Shown piece by piece: positions 6,616-14,496 of a stretch of 14,742 nucleotides of DNA. The notes beneath the pieces were generated by a model. It was not told where the DNA came from and did no database searches. It was given only the letters and a program-made list of their open reading frames with translations. Each line of letters starts with the position of its first letter. Position 1 is the first letter of the stretch. Source of the DNA: Deltaproteobacteria bacterium (GTDB lineage: Bacteria > Desulfobacterota > Syntrophia > Syntrophales > Smithellaceae). The stretch covers positions 1-14,742 of the forward strand of contig SBEK01000104.1 of assembly GCA_009668925.1 (NCBI GenBank). Direction: 5' to 3'. A program made the position numbers and the translations under genes.

Positions 6616-7011
6616 TTATTCAGCTTCCTGTTGCATAATAAAATCATGATAGCCGGCCGCGTCCAGGAGATCATCCAGTTGTTCCATATCGTCCATCTCG
6701 ATGACGACAAGCCAACCCGTATCATGAGGATCACTATTGATAATACCGATGTCGTCATTGATATCTTCGTTGATACTGATAATGGTCCCGCTCACCGATG
6801 CGATCAGATCCACAACCGCTTTCGTTGATTCAATAGAACCAAAAGCTTCGTCACGCTCTACATAGGCGTCAATTTCAGGAAATTCGATCGATAAGATTTC
6901 TCCCAAACTTTCCTGGGCGTAATCCGTAATACCCAGCGTCGCCATATCTCCGTCAACCCGAACCCATATATGCTCGCGACTGTAAAGCAGGTCTTCTGGA
7001 AATACCTTCAT
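6616..7011 (-). CDS. gcvH: glycine cleavage system H protein
   Basis: Lipoyl carrier protein that shuttles the aminomethyl group between the P, T and L proteins of glycine cleavage/synthase; in LipM organisms it is also the first acceptor of octanoate. The 131 residues are of normal length. The lipoyl site is Lys64 in the classic context GSIESTKAVVDL. YSREHIWVRVDGD and the ITDYAQESLG segment (28-37) are typical, and the end DTGWLVVIEMDD is the usual C-terminal pattern. GAGG lies about 10 nt before the ATG. It follows the M24 peptidase by 21 bp and precedes lipM by 9 bp. No gcvT or gcvP gene is in the window, so this is an H gene apart from its partner enzymes. Confidence 0.95.
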   Translation of the reverse strand: MKVFPEDLLYSREHIWVRVDGDMATLGITDYAQESLGEILSIEFPEIDAYVERDEAFGSIESTKAVVDLIASVSGTIISINEDINDDIGIINSDPHDTGWLVVIEMDDMEQLDDLLDAAGYHDFIMQQEAE

Positions 7012-7032
7012 AACAGCATAACCTCAAATTCA

Positions 7033-8121
7033 TTAAATAGTGATGAGTTTTTTATTCATCTTTGTAATTATTTCGCAACTATTTTTTTTGACCCATACCG
7101 TGTCTTCGATTCGAATTCCCCAGAGACCCGGAAAATAAAGACCGGGCTCGATGGTCACCACCATTCCGGCGGTCAGAATATCCTGCGAACTCGGTGCTAC
7201 GCGCGGCGCTTCATGAACGTCCAAACCGACGCCATGACCGGTCCCGTGAGTAAAATAACGGCTGTATTCTTTCCCCAAGACGCGGCGAGTCAAGGCATCC
7301 ACATCAGCCGCGGCCATGCCTGCCCGAATAGAAGCAATCGCTTCATCATGGGCGCGCAGCACCGCACGATAAGCATTTTTTTGAACGGCTGTCAATTCCC
7401 CAATTGCAATCGTGCACGTCTCATCGGAACAGTAACCTTGATATTTGACGCCGAAATCAATGACAACGAAGTCTCCGTTCCTGAGCTTCCGATACGAAGG
7501 TTTCGCATGAGGCAGCGCCGCATTTTCGCCCGAAGCGACAATCGTTTCAAAGGCCAGCTGTTCGGCCCCCGACCGGCGTGCCGTGACTTCCAGCTGCAGC
7601 GCCAACTCCTGTTCCGTCCATCCCGGTTTTATTTCGCCGACGATTTTGGCTACGGCTGCAGAGGCTATGGCTGCCGCCTTTTTCATGGCCTGAAGCTCAC
7701 GTATTTCTTTGCATGCCCGCAGTGATTCCAGCTCTTTCCCGAACGGCACAAGCTTCACTTTGTTCTTGAATCGCTGAATCAAATCATTGTGTATTTCCAC
7801 GCTCACGAAAGCAGCCTCAAAGCCGATTCTCTTCAGGCCCATCTGCTTCGCAACGCGCTCGATTCCCTGAACTTTATTTTGATACTGGCTGGTGGGGATG
7901 TGCTGAACTTCCGCTGCGGCTTGCGTTGTATAACGGCCATCGACAAGCAAACAGGCGCTTTCTGAACTGATGATCAGAATTCCATCGCTGCCGCTAAAGC
8001 CCGACAGATAGCGGATATTGCTCATATTGGAAAATAGGATGCCATCCACCCGGTGGCGAAGGAGGATTTCTCGAACAGTCTGCATCCTGGGAATAAAAGA
8101 ATTGGATATCGTGCGTACCAT
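7033..8121 (-). CDS. M24 family Xaa-Pro aminopeptidase/dipeptidase
   Basis: Cytosolic dinuclear-metal peptidase of the pita-bread fold that removes N-terminal residues preceding proline, or splits Xaa-Pro dipeptides. With start ATG 8121 it has 362 residues. The N-terminal creatinase-like domain spans about 14-135 and the catalytic domain 143-358. All five metal ligands are present: Asp222 (IDFGV), Asp233 (CSDET), His296 (THGTGHGVGLDVHE), Glu325 (TIEPGLYF) and Glu339 (IRIEDTV). I chose ATG 8121 because AAAGGA precedes it at good distance, whereas the frame extended to 8169 would overlap the small upstream ORF. It starts 19 bp after that ORF and precedes gcvH. PepP and PepQ cannot be separated by sequence alone. 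Confidence 0.92.
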   Translation of the reverse strand: MVRTISNSFIPRMQTVREILLRHRVDGILFSNMSNIRYLSGFSGSDGILIISSESACLLVDGRYTTQAAAEVQHIPTSQYQNKVQGIERVAKQMGLKRIGFEAAFVSVEIHNDLIQRFKNKVKLVPFGKELESLRACKEIRELQAMKKAAAIASAAVAKIVGEIKPGWTEQELALQLEVTARRSGAEQLAFETIVASGENAALPHAKPSYRKLRNGDFVVIDFGVKYQGYCSDETCTIAIGELTAVQKNAYRAVLRAHDEAIASIRAGMAAADVDALTRRVLGKEYSRYFTHGTGHGVGLDVHEAPRVAPSSQDILTAGMVVTIEPGLYFPGLWGIRIEDTVWVKKNSCEIITKMNKKLITI

Positions 8122-8140
8122 ACGTTTTGATCCTTTGCGC

Positions 8141-8404
8141 CTAAGACAGCTGTCCTGAGAGTACCACAACCAGACGCCGGACGGGACGGACAGCGTGCGC
8201 TCGGCAATCGATTATTTGCTTGATTTCGACGACCGCCTTTTTACTGACTGAATCTCTGTGACCGCCGGAAGTGCGATCAGAGCTTTTATCCGTCGGCCCG
8301 ATGGCCCATTTTTTCACAGTTTCCTTTTCGCGATTCGTTTCCTCATTCGGCAATGAATGAGGAATAAAGCGATAATCTTCATCTTTCAGCTCAAGCGAGC
8401 GCAT
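8141..8404 (-). CDS. hypothetical small protein, 87 aa
   Basis: Not recognised. The frame opens with ATG 8404 preceded by GGAAGG 7 nt upstream, a good RBS, and ends 19 bp before the M24 peptidase. The protein (MRSLELKDEDYRFIPHS...) is hydrophilic and charged for about 55 residues (KEK, KKW, DKSSDR), with no signal peptide. It then has an amphipathic/hydrophobic end (VVEIKQIID, RRLVVVLSGQLS). No motif or cysteine pattern is evident. The good RBS and operon-like spacing argue for it; the odd composition and lack of a recognisable family argue against. A frameshifted remnant or an untranslated leader of the peptidase gene is possible. Confidence 0.35.
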   Translation of the reverse strand: MRSLELKDEDYRFIPHSLPNEETNREKETVKKWAIGPTDKSSDRTSGGHRDSVSKKAVVEIKQIIDCRAHAVRPVRRLVVVLSGQLS

Positions 8405-8483
8405 CGTCGAGCCTTCCATTTTGAAACATGATTTTGTTTTGGTCGAGAAAGACAAGACGATCTTCGGCTTAAAATTAATTGTT

Positions 8484-8511
8484 CATGGCATCCTCTTGAA
8501 CAGAGGATGCC
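8484..8511 (-). terminator. hairpin after the TPR lipoprotein gene
   Basis: A perfect 9-bp stem, GGCATCCTC (8487-8495) with GAGGATGCC (8503-8511), has a 7-nt loop. On the minus strand it lies about 70 nt after the TPR gene stop and is followed by an A/T-rich run (ATGAACAATTAATTTT) without a clean T-tract. It is a weak or partial terminator between the TPR gene and the small ORF. Confidence 0.5.
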
Positions 8512-8580
8512 AGACGTTCCCAGATTAGACAGAACGTTGACATGCTGAACGTCCCCATCGATCATGGGGTTAAGAGATCA

Positions 8581-9342
8581 TCATCTCAGAGACCGCAAAT
8601 ATTCTCTCGCTTTTTGAGCGAACGGTGATTGCGGCGCAACTTTGATGACTTGCTGAAAAGATTTCTTTGCATTCCCCGTATCTCTGATCTTAAGATACGT
8701 CTCGGCCAGAAAGAATTGAGCGTCATAAAGAGACGGATTCAACTCGACAGATTTCTCAAAATGCTTTTTTGCTTCGATCAGGTTGGATTGTTTTACGTAT
8801 ACAAGGCCGATATTCTTTTCAATTTGCGCCCGCAAAACTCCTGTTCTGTCCTGTTGCATTGCCTGGCTGTATCTTGATAAAGCCGTATCATACTTTTCCA
8901 GATTATAATATGCCCAGCCTGAATTATACAAGGCAAGCGCCGGTGTCGTATAAAGATAATTTTTCAGCGCATGATCGAACTCTTCGATGGCCTTCTCCCA
9001 TTGCCCCATATCCATGTAGATGGCACCTAAATAATTGTGGGCTTCAGAATAGTCCTTCTTCAGGGCTATTGCTTTCTGGAAGCGTTCCATGGCCCTGTCG
9101 CGCAGGCCACGTCCGTGATAGGCGACTCCCAAGTAGTAATTGATTTCGGGATCATCGGGTGCATATTTCTCCGCTTCCGATAATTCTTTGAGTGCGCCAA
9201 TATATTGCCCGGCTTCAATCAGAGACATCCCTTTTTTTAAATAAATATCCGCCTGATCTCTATGCCACGGTGTGTTGGTGCAGGAGATGAAAGATAATGA
9301 GCACAGCAGGAACGATATCGTCAGTATGGTCTTAAGTTTCAT
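8581..9342 (-). CDS. TPR lipoprotein, PilF/PilW-like pilotin candidate
   Basis: Predicted outer-membrane lipoprotein: a 20-residue signal with hydrophobic core (TILTISFLLCSLSFIS) ends at Cys21 in FISC, an imperfect but usable lipobox. The mature part is about six tetratricopeptide repeats (roughly 32-250). These carry the usual Gly/Ala/Tyr and Pro positions: YLGVAYHGRG, LGAIYMDMGQWEKAIEEF, NSGWAYYNLEKYDTAL and AETYLKIRDTGNAKKSF. Size and repeat number match PilF/PilW pilotins, which help PilQ multimerise and stabilise type IV pili. It lies directly after pilQ on the same strand but beyond a strong terminator, so it needs its own promoter. A TTGCGA/TTTAAC pair (9378-9383 and 9356-9361, 16-bp spacer) is a weak candidate. 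The pilotin role is inferred from neighbourhood and fold. Confidence 0.75.
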   Translation of the reverse strand: MKLKTILTISFLLCSLSFISCTNTPWHRDQADIYLKKGMSLIEAGQYIGALKELSEAEKYAPDDPEINYYLGVAYHGRGLRDRAMERFQKAIALKKDYSEAHNYLGAIYMDMGQWEKAIEEFDHALKNYLYTTPALALYNSGWAYYNLEKYDTALSRYSQAMQQDRTGVLRAQIEKNIGLVYVKQSNLIEAKKHFEKSVELNPSLYDAQFFLAETYLKIRDTGNAKKSFQQVIKVAPQSPFAQKAREYLRSLR

Positions 9343-9391
9343 GTTTAATCATTCCGTTAAAATCGAGTAAGGTCAATTCGCAAGTTACGAT

Positions 9392-9426
9392 AAAAAATCC
9401 CTCAGCACATTTCGTGCAGAGGGATT
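9392..9426 (-). terminator. intrinsic terminator of the pil operon
   Basis: The stem AATCCCTC-x-GCAC (9396-9408) pairs with GTGC-x-GAGGGATT (9414-9426), with a single mismatch position and a 5-nt loop. On the minus strand it is followed by six T (9397-9392). It lies about 22 bp after the pilQ stop and separates pilQ from the TPR gene. Confidence 0.88.
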
Positions 9427-9448
9427 ATCGAGTATGCGAAGTTCCCAA

Positions 9449-11248
9449 TTATTTTCGGTTGCGGCAACGATCCAAATTCTCCAGATTTGAGGTATTGCAT
9501 TCATCTTCAATATATCCGGAGCCGGAGAGTATCTTCGGTGTAATGAAGACCATTAATTGTCGTTTTTGTCTGGTAATATTTTCGGTCTTAAACAACCACC
9601 CCAATACCGGAATCTTATACGCCCAGGGAATACCGCTCACAATTTTATTATCCTGATCGCGGAAGACTCCGCCGATCACAACAGTATCCCCATCTTGCAC
9701 GACAATCTTGGATTCTACCTCATTCTTACGGATAGGCGGATTCCCCTGAAGTTTTTCGCCCTGTGCGTAATCCGGGGTATCATTCGTCGCCTTGATTTCC
9801 ATGGAAATGCGGCCTTCATCCGTAATTTTCGGCTTTACTTCCAGCCGCAAAACCGCCTCTTTAAACGTGACGGTCGCAGGTGACGTCCCGGAGGCCGGTG
9901 TCACATAAGGCACCTCATCGCCCTGCTTGATGACGGCCTTCACATTGTCCATCGTAACCACTTTCGGTGACGAAATGACCTTACCCTGCGTGGTCGCTTC
10001 CAGTGCCGATAATTGTGTTTCAATGAAACCGCGAGCTCCGCCAAAAACAAGACCAAACGTCGGCCCGAGCACACTGGCGGGAAAATTCACGGCAGCCATC
10101 GTCAATGCCGTTGCGGTTCCTGTCTGGACAAAGGGAATTTCCGGCGGATAGGAAAGCTGTTGTGCTCTGGTTTGGGTGAGGGGATTCGTGCCTGCGGACA
10201 GCCCCAAGCCGTAGGATCCTATGGATGAGTTGTTACCGAAACCCCACTGGATGCCCAGGTTTCTAACAAATTCTTCCGTCGCTTCCACAATCTTGGCCTC
10301 AATAAGTATTTGGCGCAGTTTTCCTTTCTCAACTAAAAGTTGGAGCTCTCTTGCTTTGCGGGTTTCTTCCGCTCTAACCTGACTCATTTCCGCTTGTGCT
10401 TTATCGGCTTCCTCTTTCTTCTTTCTGTCGTTCGTCATAACACTGATGACATCGCCCATTTGCTTCTTGGCAAGGCCATGAATATCCAATATGGAATCCA
10501 GTGCCTGTTCCCACGGCACATTCTTCATTGTCAAAGTGACGTTTCCTCTGACGTCATCACCGGAAATGATACTTACATTGCCATATTCCGACATGAGCCG
10601 CAAAACACTCTTAATGTCCGCATCCTGGAAATCGAGCGATATGATGCGACCGGAATATTTTTTTGCCGCGTCACGTCTGCCCGGTCTTCTTATGTCATCG
10701 TCTCCAACGATATCGTCATCGGAAGATGATATTCCTCTTCCCTTCGCAACATCCTTTTGGCTGTCGGCTCTTAATTTTGCTTCAACCGTGGAGATGTTGA
10801 AATCAATAATGACCAATTTCCCTTCCTGCCTTATGGAATAAGGCACATTTTCTTTAAGGCCGACTCGAAGATTGATCCATTGTTTTCCCGATGCCGTCTG
10901 CTGCTGCGCCCTTACGCCGGACACATTGAGCAACTGTCCGGCTCCCAGTGTTTCGCGCATGCTGTCCGGAGCAAACATGTTTTCGAGTCTGATGAGCAAA
11001 CTATTATCCGATTGAATGGAAGGCGGAGCGATCACAGGCTGCTGAGATACAACAAGACTGACTCTTTCCCGACCGGGTGACTTTTCAAATAAGACATTCT
11101 CCAGGTACCCTACACTCGCCGCTTCTTTTTCGGTCGCGGAGATCTTATTTTGATCTGCACTGAAACCTGCAATCACTCCAAGCGGTGAACATAAAAAAAT
11201 CCAAAAAACGATGAAAGCAGGGATTATCTTGGATATATATCTTTTCAT
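9449..11248 (-). CDS. pilQ: type IV pilus secretin PilQ
   Basis: Outer-membrane secretin forming the gated channel through which the pilus leaves the cell. The 599 residues begin with a signal peptide (1-28). There follow one AMIN domain (about 48-150, peptidoglycan/pole binding), an acidic Asp-rich linker (176-190), an STN/N0 domain (about 200-265) and a charged helical segment (KKKEEADKAQAE...) leading into an N1-like domain. The secretin core occupies about 408-565. Diagnostic motifs are EVPYVT in the core, VQDGDTVVIGGVF and IPVLGWLFK (546-554). It is compact for PilQ, which often has two AMIN domains and 650 or more residues. The tail after 574 is short and hydrophilic with two cysteines. 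GAGGT precedes ATG 11248, 12 bp after pilP. Confidence 0.95.
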   Translation of the reverse strand: MKRYISKIIPAFIVFWIFLCSPLGVIAGFSADQNKISATEKEAASVGYLENVLFEKSPGRERVSLVVSQQPVIAPPSIQSDNSLLIRLENMFAPDSMRETLGAGQLLNVSGVRAQQQTASGKQWINLRVGLKENVPYSIRQEGKLVIIDFNISTVEAKLRADSQKDVAKGRGISSSDDDIVGDDDIRRPGRRDAAKKYSGRIISLDFQDADIKSVLRLMSEYGNVSIISGDDVRGNVTLTMKNVPWEQALDSILDIHGLAKKQMGDVISVMTNDRKKKEEADKAQAEMSQVRAEETRKARELQLLVEKGKLRQILIEAKIVEATEEFVRNLGIQWGFGNNSSIGSYGLGLSAGTNPLTQTRAQQLSYPPEIPFVQTGTATALTMAAVNFPASVLGPTFGLVFGGARGFIETQLSALEATTQGKVISSPKVVTMDNVKAVIKQGDEVPYVTPASGTSPATVTFKEAVLRLEVKPKITDEGRISMEIKATNDTPDYAQGEKLQGNPPIRKNEVESKIVVQDGDTVVIGGVFRDQDNKIVSGIPWAYKIPVLGWLFKTENITRQKRQLMVFITPKILSGSGYIEDECNTSNLENLDRCRNRK

Positions 11249-11260
11249 GACATTACCTCA

Positions 11261-11782
11261 TTATATGTTTTTGCGCAGTTTCAAAATAATTCTCTTAATT
11301 TTTTTCCCGTCCAATTCATCCACTGTTACCCTGTCTGCCAGTATATCAGTTACTTTCCCATTATGAAGACCGATTCTTGTACCAATGAACAGCGGGTAGA
11401 ATTTTTTATTGGAATCTTCAACGACGGCTACCCGGCGTGCTTGATCCCCGACAATTCCGACAAGCTTGAAATTTTCTACTTCCGCCCGTTGCAGAGGGAA
11501 AATGGATTCTATTTTGCTCTTTTCTTTTTTTGCCGCTTTAACTTCTATATCGATGAATGGCTTGAAGGGATCCGGTTTGCCCAATGGATTATAGCTATAT
11601 GCATTATCGGGTGCTGGTGCGACTGGCGGCGCTGCAGGCGCCTGCATCGGCTGCTGAGGGGTGGTGCGCGCGGCGGGCAAAGTCTGCGGCAATGGTTTAT
11701 TCATTTCTATGCCAAAGGCATAAATAGCTGTTGAAAAAAGAATCAACACAATGCAAAAGATAATCGTCTTATTTTTTTTCAT
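11261..11782 (-). CDS. pilP: type IV pilus assembly protein PilP, no lipobox
   Basis: PilP links the inner-membrane PilN/PilO pair to the PilQ N-domains in the periplasm. From ATG 11782 it has 173 residues. There is a signal or anchor (about 5-22, ending TAIYAFG), a Pro/Ala-rich disordered linker (29-60) and a C-terminal HR-like beta-sandwich domain (about 95-172). GKPDPFKPF (68-76), FKLVGIVG and the RVAVVEDSNKKFYPLFIGTRIG run are typical. Canonical PilP is a lipoprotein, but here no Cys follows the signal; the only one, Cys10, is in the hydrophobic core. I prefer ATG 11782 over the upstream TTG 11818 because it begins directly before the signal and overlaps pilO by only 14 bp. GTG 11794 is also possible. 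Confidence 0.88.
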   Translation of the reverse strand: MKKNKTIIFCIVLILFSTAIYAFGIEMNKPLPQTLPAARTTPQQPMQAPAAPPVAPAPDNAYSYNPLGKPDPFKPFIDIEVKAAKKEKSKIESIFPLQRAEVENFKLVGIVGDQARRVAVVEDSNKKFYPLFIGTRIGLHNGKVTDILADRVTVDELDGKKIKRIILKLRKNI

Positions 11783-12515
11783 TTTTCTTTTCACTTGTTT
11801 TTTCTTGTTTATCAACAAACATGTATGTTTTAACGGTACAGGATGTTGTAAGGAGATATCCTCGTCCTTTTATTTCTTTCCTATCTCCGATGGAAATATC
11901 GGAGATATTAACTATACGAGGTAACTTGGCCACTTTCTCGAAAAAACTTACGACATTCTGAAAATTGCCGGTTACTGTCACCTTGACGGGTATTTCTTCA
12001 TAAAAAGGTTCCGGTTCCGGCTGTTTGGCTCCACCCTTGACGGCTGGTTTTTTCACGTCTGCGGCAGGCGCTCCGGCTTGCTTCTGGTCTGTGGGCTTAA
12101 GCATACCCGCAGTTTTGGGAATGCCCGTTTCCGCTTTGTCAAGGATTTTAGGCACGGAGGCTTTTGGCTCAAACAACTGAAATTCAATGCCCGCATCCCT
12201 TCCCGCCAAGGCAACCGAATGGAAAAGACCGGGAATTTCCTTCTGGTCGGGAAGCTTCAACAAAGCCATTTTGTAATTCTCTTCCAGGGCGGCAACGTCC
12301 GCTTTGTATTTAACCAATTGTACCGCAACTTTTTCTTTCTGTTTAATTTGCAATTGCACATCTTGGTAATCTTTTTCAAGTTTTGATTTCTTGGTCAGAG
12401 TATCTGACAAGAAATAGAAATAATACAAGTAGGTGACGATGAAGATTACCAGAATGACAATCAGGGCCTTGGCCTGCGGAGACAATTTTTTGATATCATT
12501 AATAGTGATGGCCAT
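11769..12515 (-). CDS. pilO: type IV pilus assembly protein PilO
   Basis: Bitopic inner-membrane protein that dimerises with PilN and positions the pilus alignment complex. The 248 residues have a short cytoplasmic start, one membrane helix (17-36) and a coiled coil (about 41-88). A periplasmic ferredoxin-like domain is split by a low-complexity Ala/Lys/Pro stretch (about 118-172). The domain resumes at EEIPVKVTVTGNFQNVVSFFEKVAKLPRIVNI (183-213), which is the characteristic PilO segment. The C-terminus is Lys/Glu-rich. With the insertion it is about 40-50 residues longer than usual PilO. It begins 3 bp after the pilN stop, with AAAGGGA upstream, and overlaps pilP. Confidence 0.92.
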   Translation of the reverse strand: MAITINDIKKLSPQAKALIVILVIFIVTYLYYFYFLSDTLTKKSKLEKDYQDVQLQIKQKEKVAVQLVKYKADVAALEENYKMALLKLPDQKEIPGLFHSVALAGRDAGIEFQLFEPKASVPKILDKAETGIPKTAGMLKPTDQKQAGAPAADVKKPAVKGGAKQPEPEPFYEEIPVKVTVTGNFQNVVSFFEKVAKLPRIVNISDISIGDRKEIKGRGYLLTTSCTVKTYMFVDKQEKTSEKKNEKK

Positions 12516-12518
12516 AAT

Positions 12519-13067
12519 TTAGAATCCCTTTTTCATTTTGCAGGCAAAAATAAACCGCTGCAGAGTTATCCCCGCAACTTCAACTTTTTTCGAAGAAATC
12601 AAATCAACCGACTTGATTGCAGAAAAATTTTCAATGGTCTTCATAAAATCAGCGGCGGCGATATTATCACTTCCGATTCCTTCTATGGTGAGGGCGTCGC
12701 CGTTTTGTGTAAGCTTTACCAGCCAAATGTTTTTTTGCGGGACCAGCATTGATAAATCATCAAGCGTCTTTACCGGCAGTATGCGATTTTCTTCCAGTGT
12801 CGCGATGACGCTCAGTTTTAATTCCAGTTCAGCCTTCTTGAGCTTAACTTTTTCTAAATCACCTACCTTGTCGTTCAAGATCTTTAGAATTTGATTGGAT
12901 TCCTTGAGTTTCGCTTCCAGGGCTGTTACTTCAGAAACCATATAGGTCTGAAACAGGACAAGACACAGAATGAAAATGACAAACAGGCCGACAATAATGG
13001 TTATTTGTCGTGAAAGATTTTCTTTCTTTTCTTTTTCGCGGTAAGGTAAAAGATTAATCTTAATCAT
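12519..13067 (-). CDS. pilN: type IV pilus assembly protein PilN
   Basis: Bitopic inner-membrane protein. Its cytoplasmic N-terminus binds PilM and its periplasmic domain pairs with PilO. The 182 residues start with the conserved PilM-binding peptide INLLPYRE (4-11). Then come a membrane helix (about 22-43), a coiled coil (45-88) and a ferredoxin-like domain (about 95-180) with IWLVKLTQNGDALTIEG and FMKTIENF. The start codon overlaps the pilM stop in an ATGA arrangement, indicating translational coupling and matched amounts of the two partners. Confidence 0.94.
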   Translation of the reverse strand: MIKINLLPYREKEKKENLSRQITIIVGLFVIFILCLVLFQTYMVSEVTALEAKLKESNQILKILNDKVGDLEKVKLKKAELELKLSVIATLEENRILPVKTLDDLSMLVPQKNIWLVKLTQNGDALTIEGIGSDNIAAADFMKTIENFSAIKSVDLISSKKVEVAGITLQRFIFACKMKKGF

Positions 13068-14140
13068 TTATCACCTATTTTCCTTAAACCCAACCCAATG
13101 GCTACGGCACCAATTGTCTTGATGCTGTCAATTTTTGCTGCATCTATATTTTTCTTGTTATAACCGATTTTCAGCAGTGGATTAATGGACTCCGTCTCTA
13201 TATTCAATCGCTGAGACAAGTGGCTGTTCAGGCCGGCGATCATGGATGACCCACCCGACAGGTATACGTGCTTGATATAGTCGCCGCCGAACGTTGAGCG
13301 GAAGTAATCTACAGATCTTTCGATCTCTGAGCATATCGGTTCAGCACAATCCAAAATTGCGGTTTTGAGATCTGCATTGTCCTGTTCACTGCCGGAAATC
13401 CCTTCTATTTTCATCCTCTCCGCTTCTTCCGCAGATATGTGATATTTTTCCTGTAAACCTTCGGTGATTGCGTTTCCCGCGATAGTAAAATCTCTGGTGA
13501 ATATCGACATTCCGCCCTTAATGACATTTATGTTCGTCAGACTGGCGCCAATGTTGACAATGACGATAATCTCATCTTCCTCAAATTCATAATTCGCTTC
13601 ATACATGGTCTCCAGCGCAAATGAATCCACATCGATAATCATAACGGTGAGACCGGCTGCGGTAACCGCATCTAAATAGCTGTTGACATCCGTCTTCTTA
13701 GCTGCAACAATGATGACATCCATTTGATTGGGATTGTATTCGTTATCCCCCAGGATCTGGAAGTCATAATTCACATCATCCATATTATCAAAAGGAAGGT
13801 ATTTGCCGGCTTCATCATGAATTAAATCACGCAGATCCGACTCATCCATTTGGGCCAAGGTGACTTTCTTAACTATAACGGAACTGCCGGAAAGAGAAGT
13901 GACGACCCCTTTTCCCTTGCATCCGGAATTACGGAAAAGTTCCTTGACAATCGACGATAAAGCGCTGGTGTTCTCCAAGACACCGTCAACAATAATTCCG
14001 GGGGGAACGGGGATTTGACGGAACCGGTTCAGGATATGACCATGAGAAGTGCTGATGATTTCTGCAAGCTTGAGAGAGCTTGAACCTATATCCAAACCGA
14101 CAAGTTTCTTTGACCCTGAAAATAATTCATTTAAATCCAT
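13064..14140 (-). CDS. pilM: type IV pilus assembly ATPase-like protein PilM
   Basis: Cytoplasmic actin/FtsA-fold protein that binds ATP and the PilN tail, connecting the alignment complex to the cytoplasmic motors. The 358 residues carry the phosphate-1 motif VGLDIGSSSLKLAEI (14-28), the phosphate-2 segment VNIGASLTNINV (195-206) and the adenosine motif VYLSGGSSMIAGL (292-304). The KYLPF and YDFQIL segments (114-130) are usual in PilM. Length is normal. It starts 43 bp after the FtsB-like gene with a weak RBS, and is first of the five classic pil genes. Confidence 0.96.
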   Translation of the reverse strand: MDLNELFSGSKKLVGLDIGSSSLKLAEIISTSHGHILNRFRQIPVPPGIIVDGVLENTSALSSIVKELFRNSGCKGKGVVTSLSGSSVIVKKVTLAQMDESDLRDLIHDEAGKYLPFDNMDDVNYDFQILGDNEYNPNQMDVIIVAAKKTDVNSYLDAVTAAGLTVMIIDVDSFALETMYEANYEFEEDEIIVIVNIGASLTNINVIKGGMSIFTRDFTIAGNAITEGLQEKYHISAEEAERMKIEGISGSEQDNADLKTAILDCAEPICSEIERSVDYFRSTFGGDYIKHVYLSGGSSMIAGLNSHLSQRLNIETESINPLLKIGYNKKNIDAAKIDSIKTIGAVAIGLGLRKIGDK

Positions 14141-14183
14141 TAAAGCACCGTCTTGTGATTTTTATCGGAGTCAAAACACTCCG

Positions 14184-14450
14184 CTATTTTGCCAGCCGGT
14201 AAACAACGTCTCCTTTTTTGACCATGCCTAACTCATTGCGCGCTATAGACTCGATATAAGCGAGATCGCTTCGCAATAAAAGTATCTTACCTCCCAGCTC
14301 CTTGTTTTGCTCCATAAGAGAATGATTAGCCTCTTTCAGTTGAGAGAGTCTCTTGCCCATTAAATAGTTGTCAACGATCCCGCGATTGCCGAATGTAATG
14401 AGAAGAGCCATCAGAAACAAAAAGGCAATTAAGTACCTGCCGATCTTCAT
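14184..14450 (-). CDS. FtsB/DivIC-like septum formation protein
   Basis: Small bitopic membrane protein of the FtsB/DivIC group, which bridges FtsL and FtsQ in the divisome. The 88 residues have a membrane helix (about 5-22), a periplasmic coiled coil (30-68) and the family ending IESIARNELGMVKKGDVVYRL (66-86). It lies 43 bp before pilM on the same strand, with no terminator between them, so division and pilus genes appear to share a transcript. GGAGG is 12 nt before the ATG, a long spacing. A pilus-specific role cannot be excluded, but the signature is that of the division family. Confidence 0.85.
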   Translation of the reverse strand: MKIGRYLIAFLFLMALLITFGNRGIVDNYLMGKRLSQLKEANHSLMEQNKELGGKILLLRSDLAYIESIARNELGMVKKGDVVYRLAK

Positions 14451-14496
14451 GAAACAACCATGCCTCCAGGCAAAATATCATAAATGACCTTTTGTC

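Noticed and set aside
8119..8169. Upstream extension of the M24 peptidase (start at 8169)
   Set aside because: It lacks an RBS and overlaps the preceding small ORF, while ATG 8121 has AAAGGA in position.
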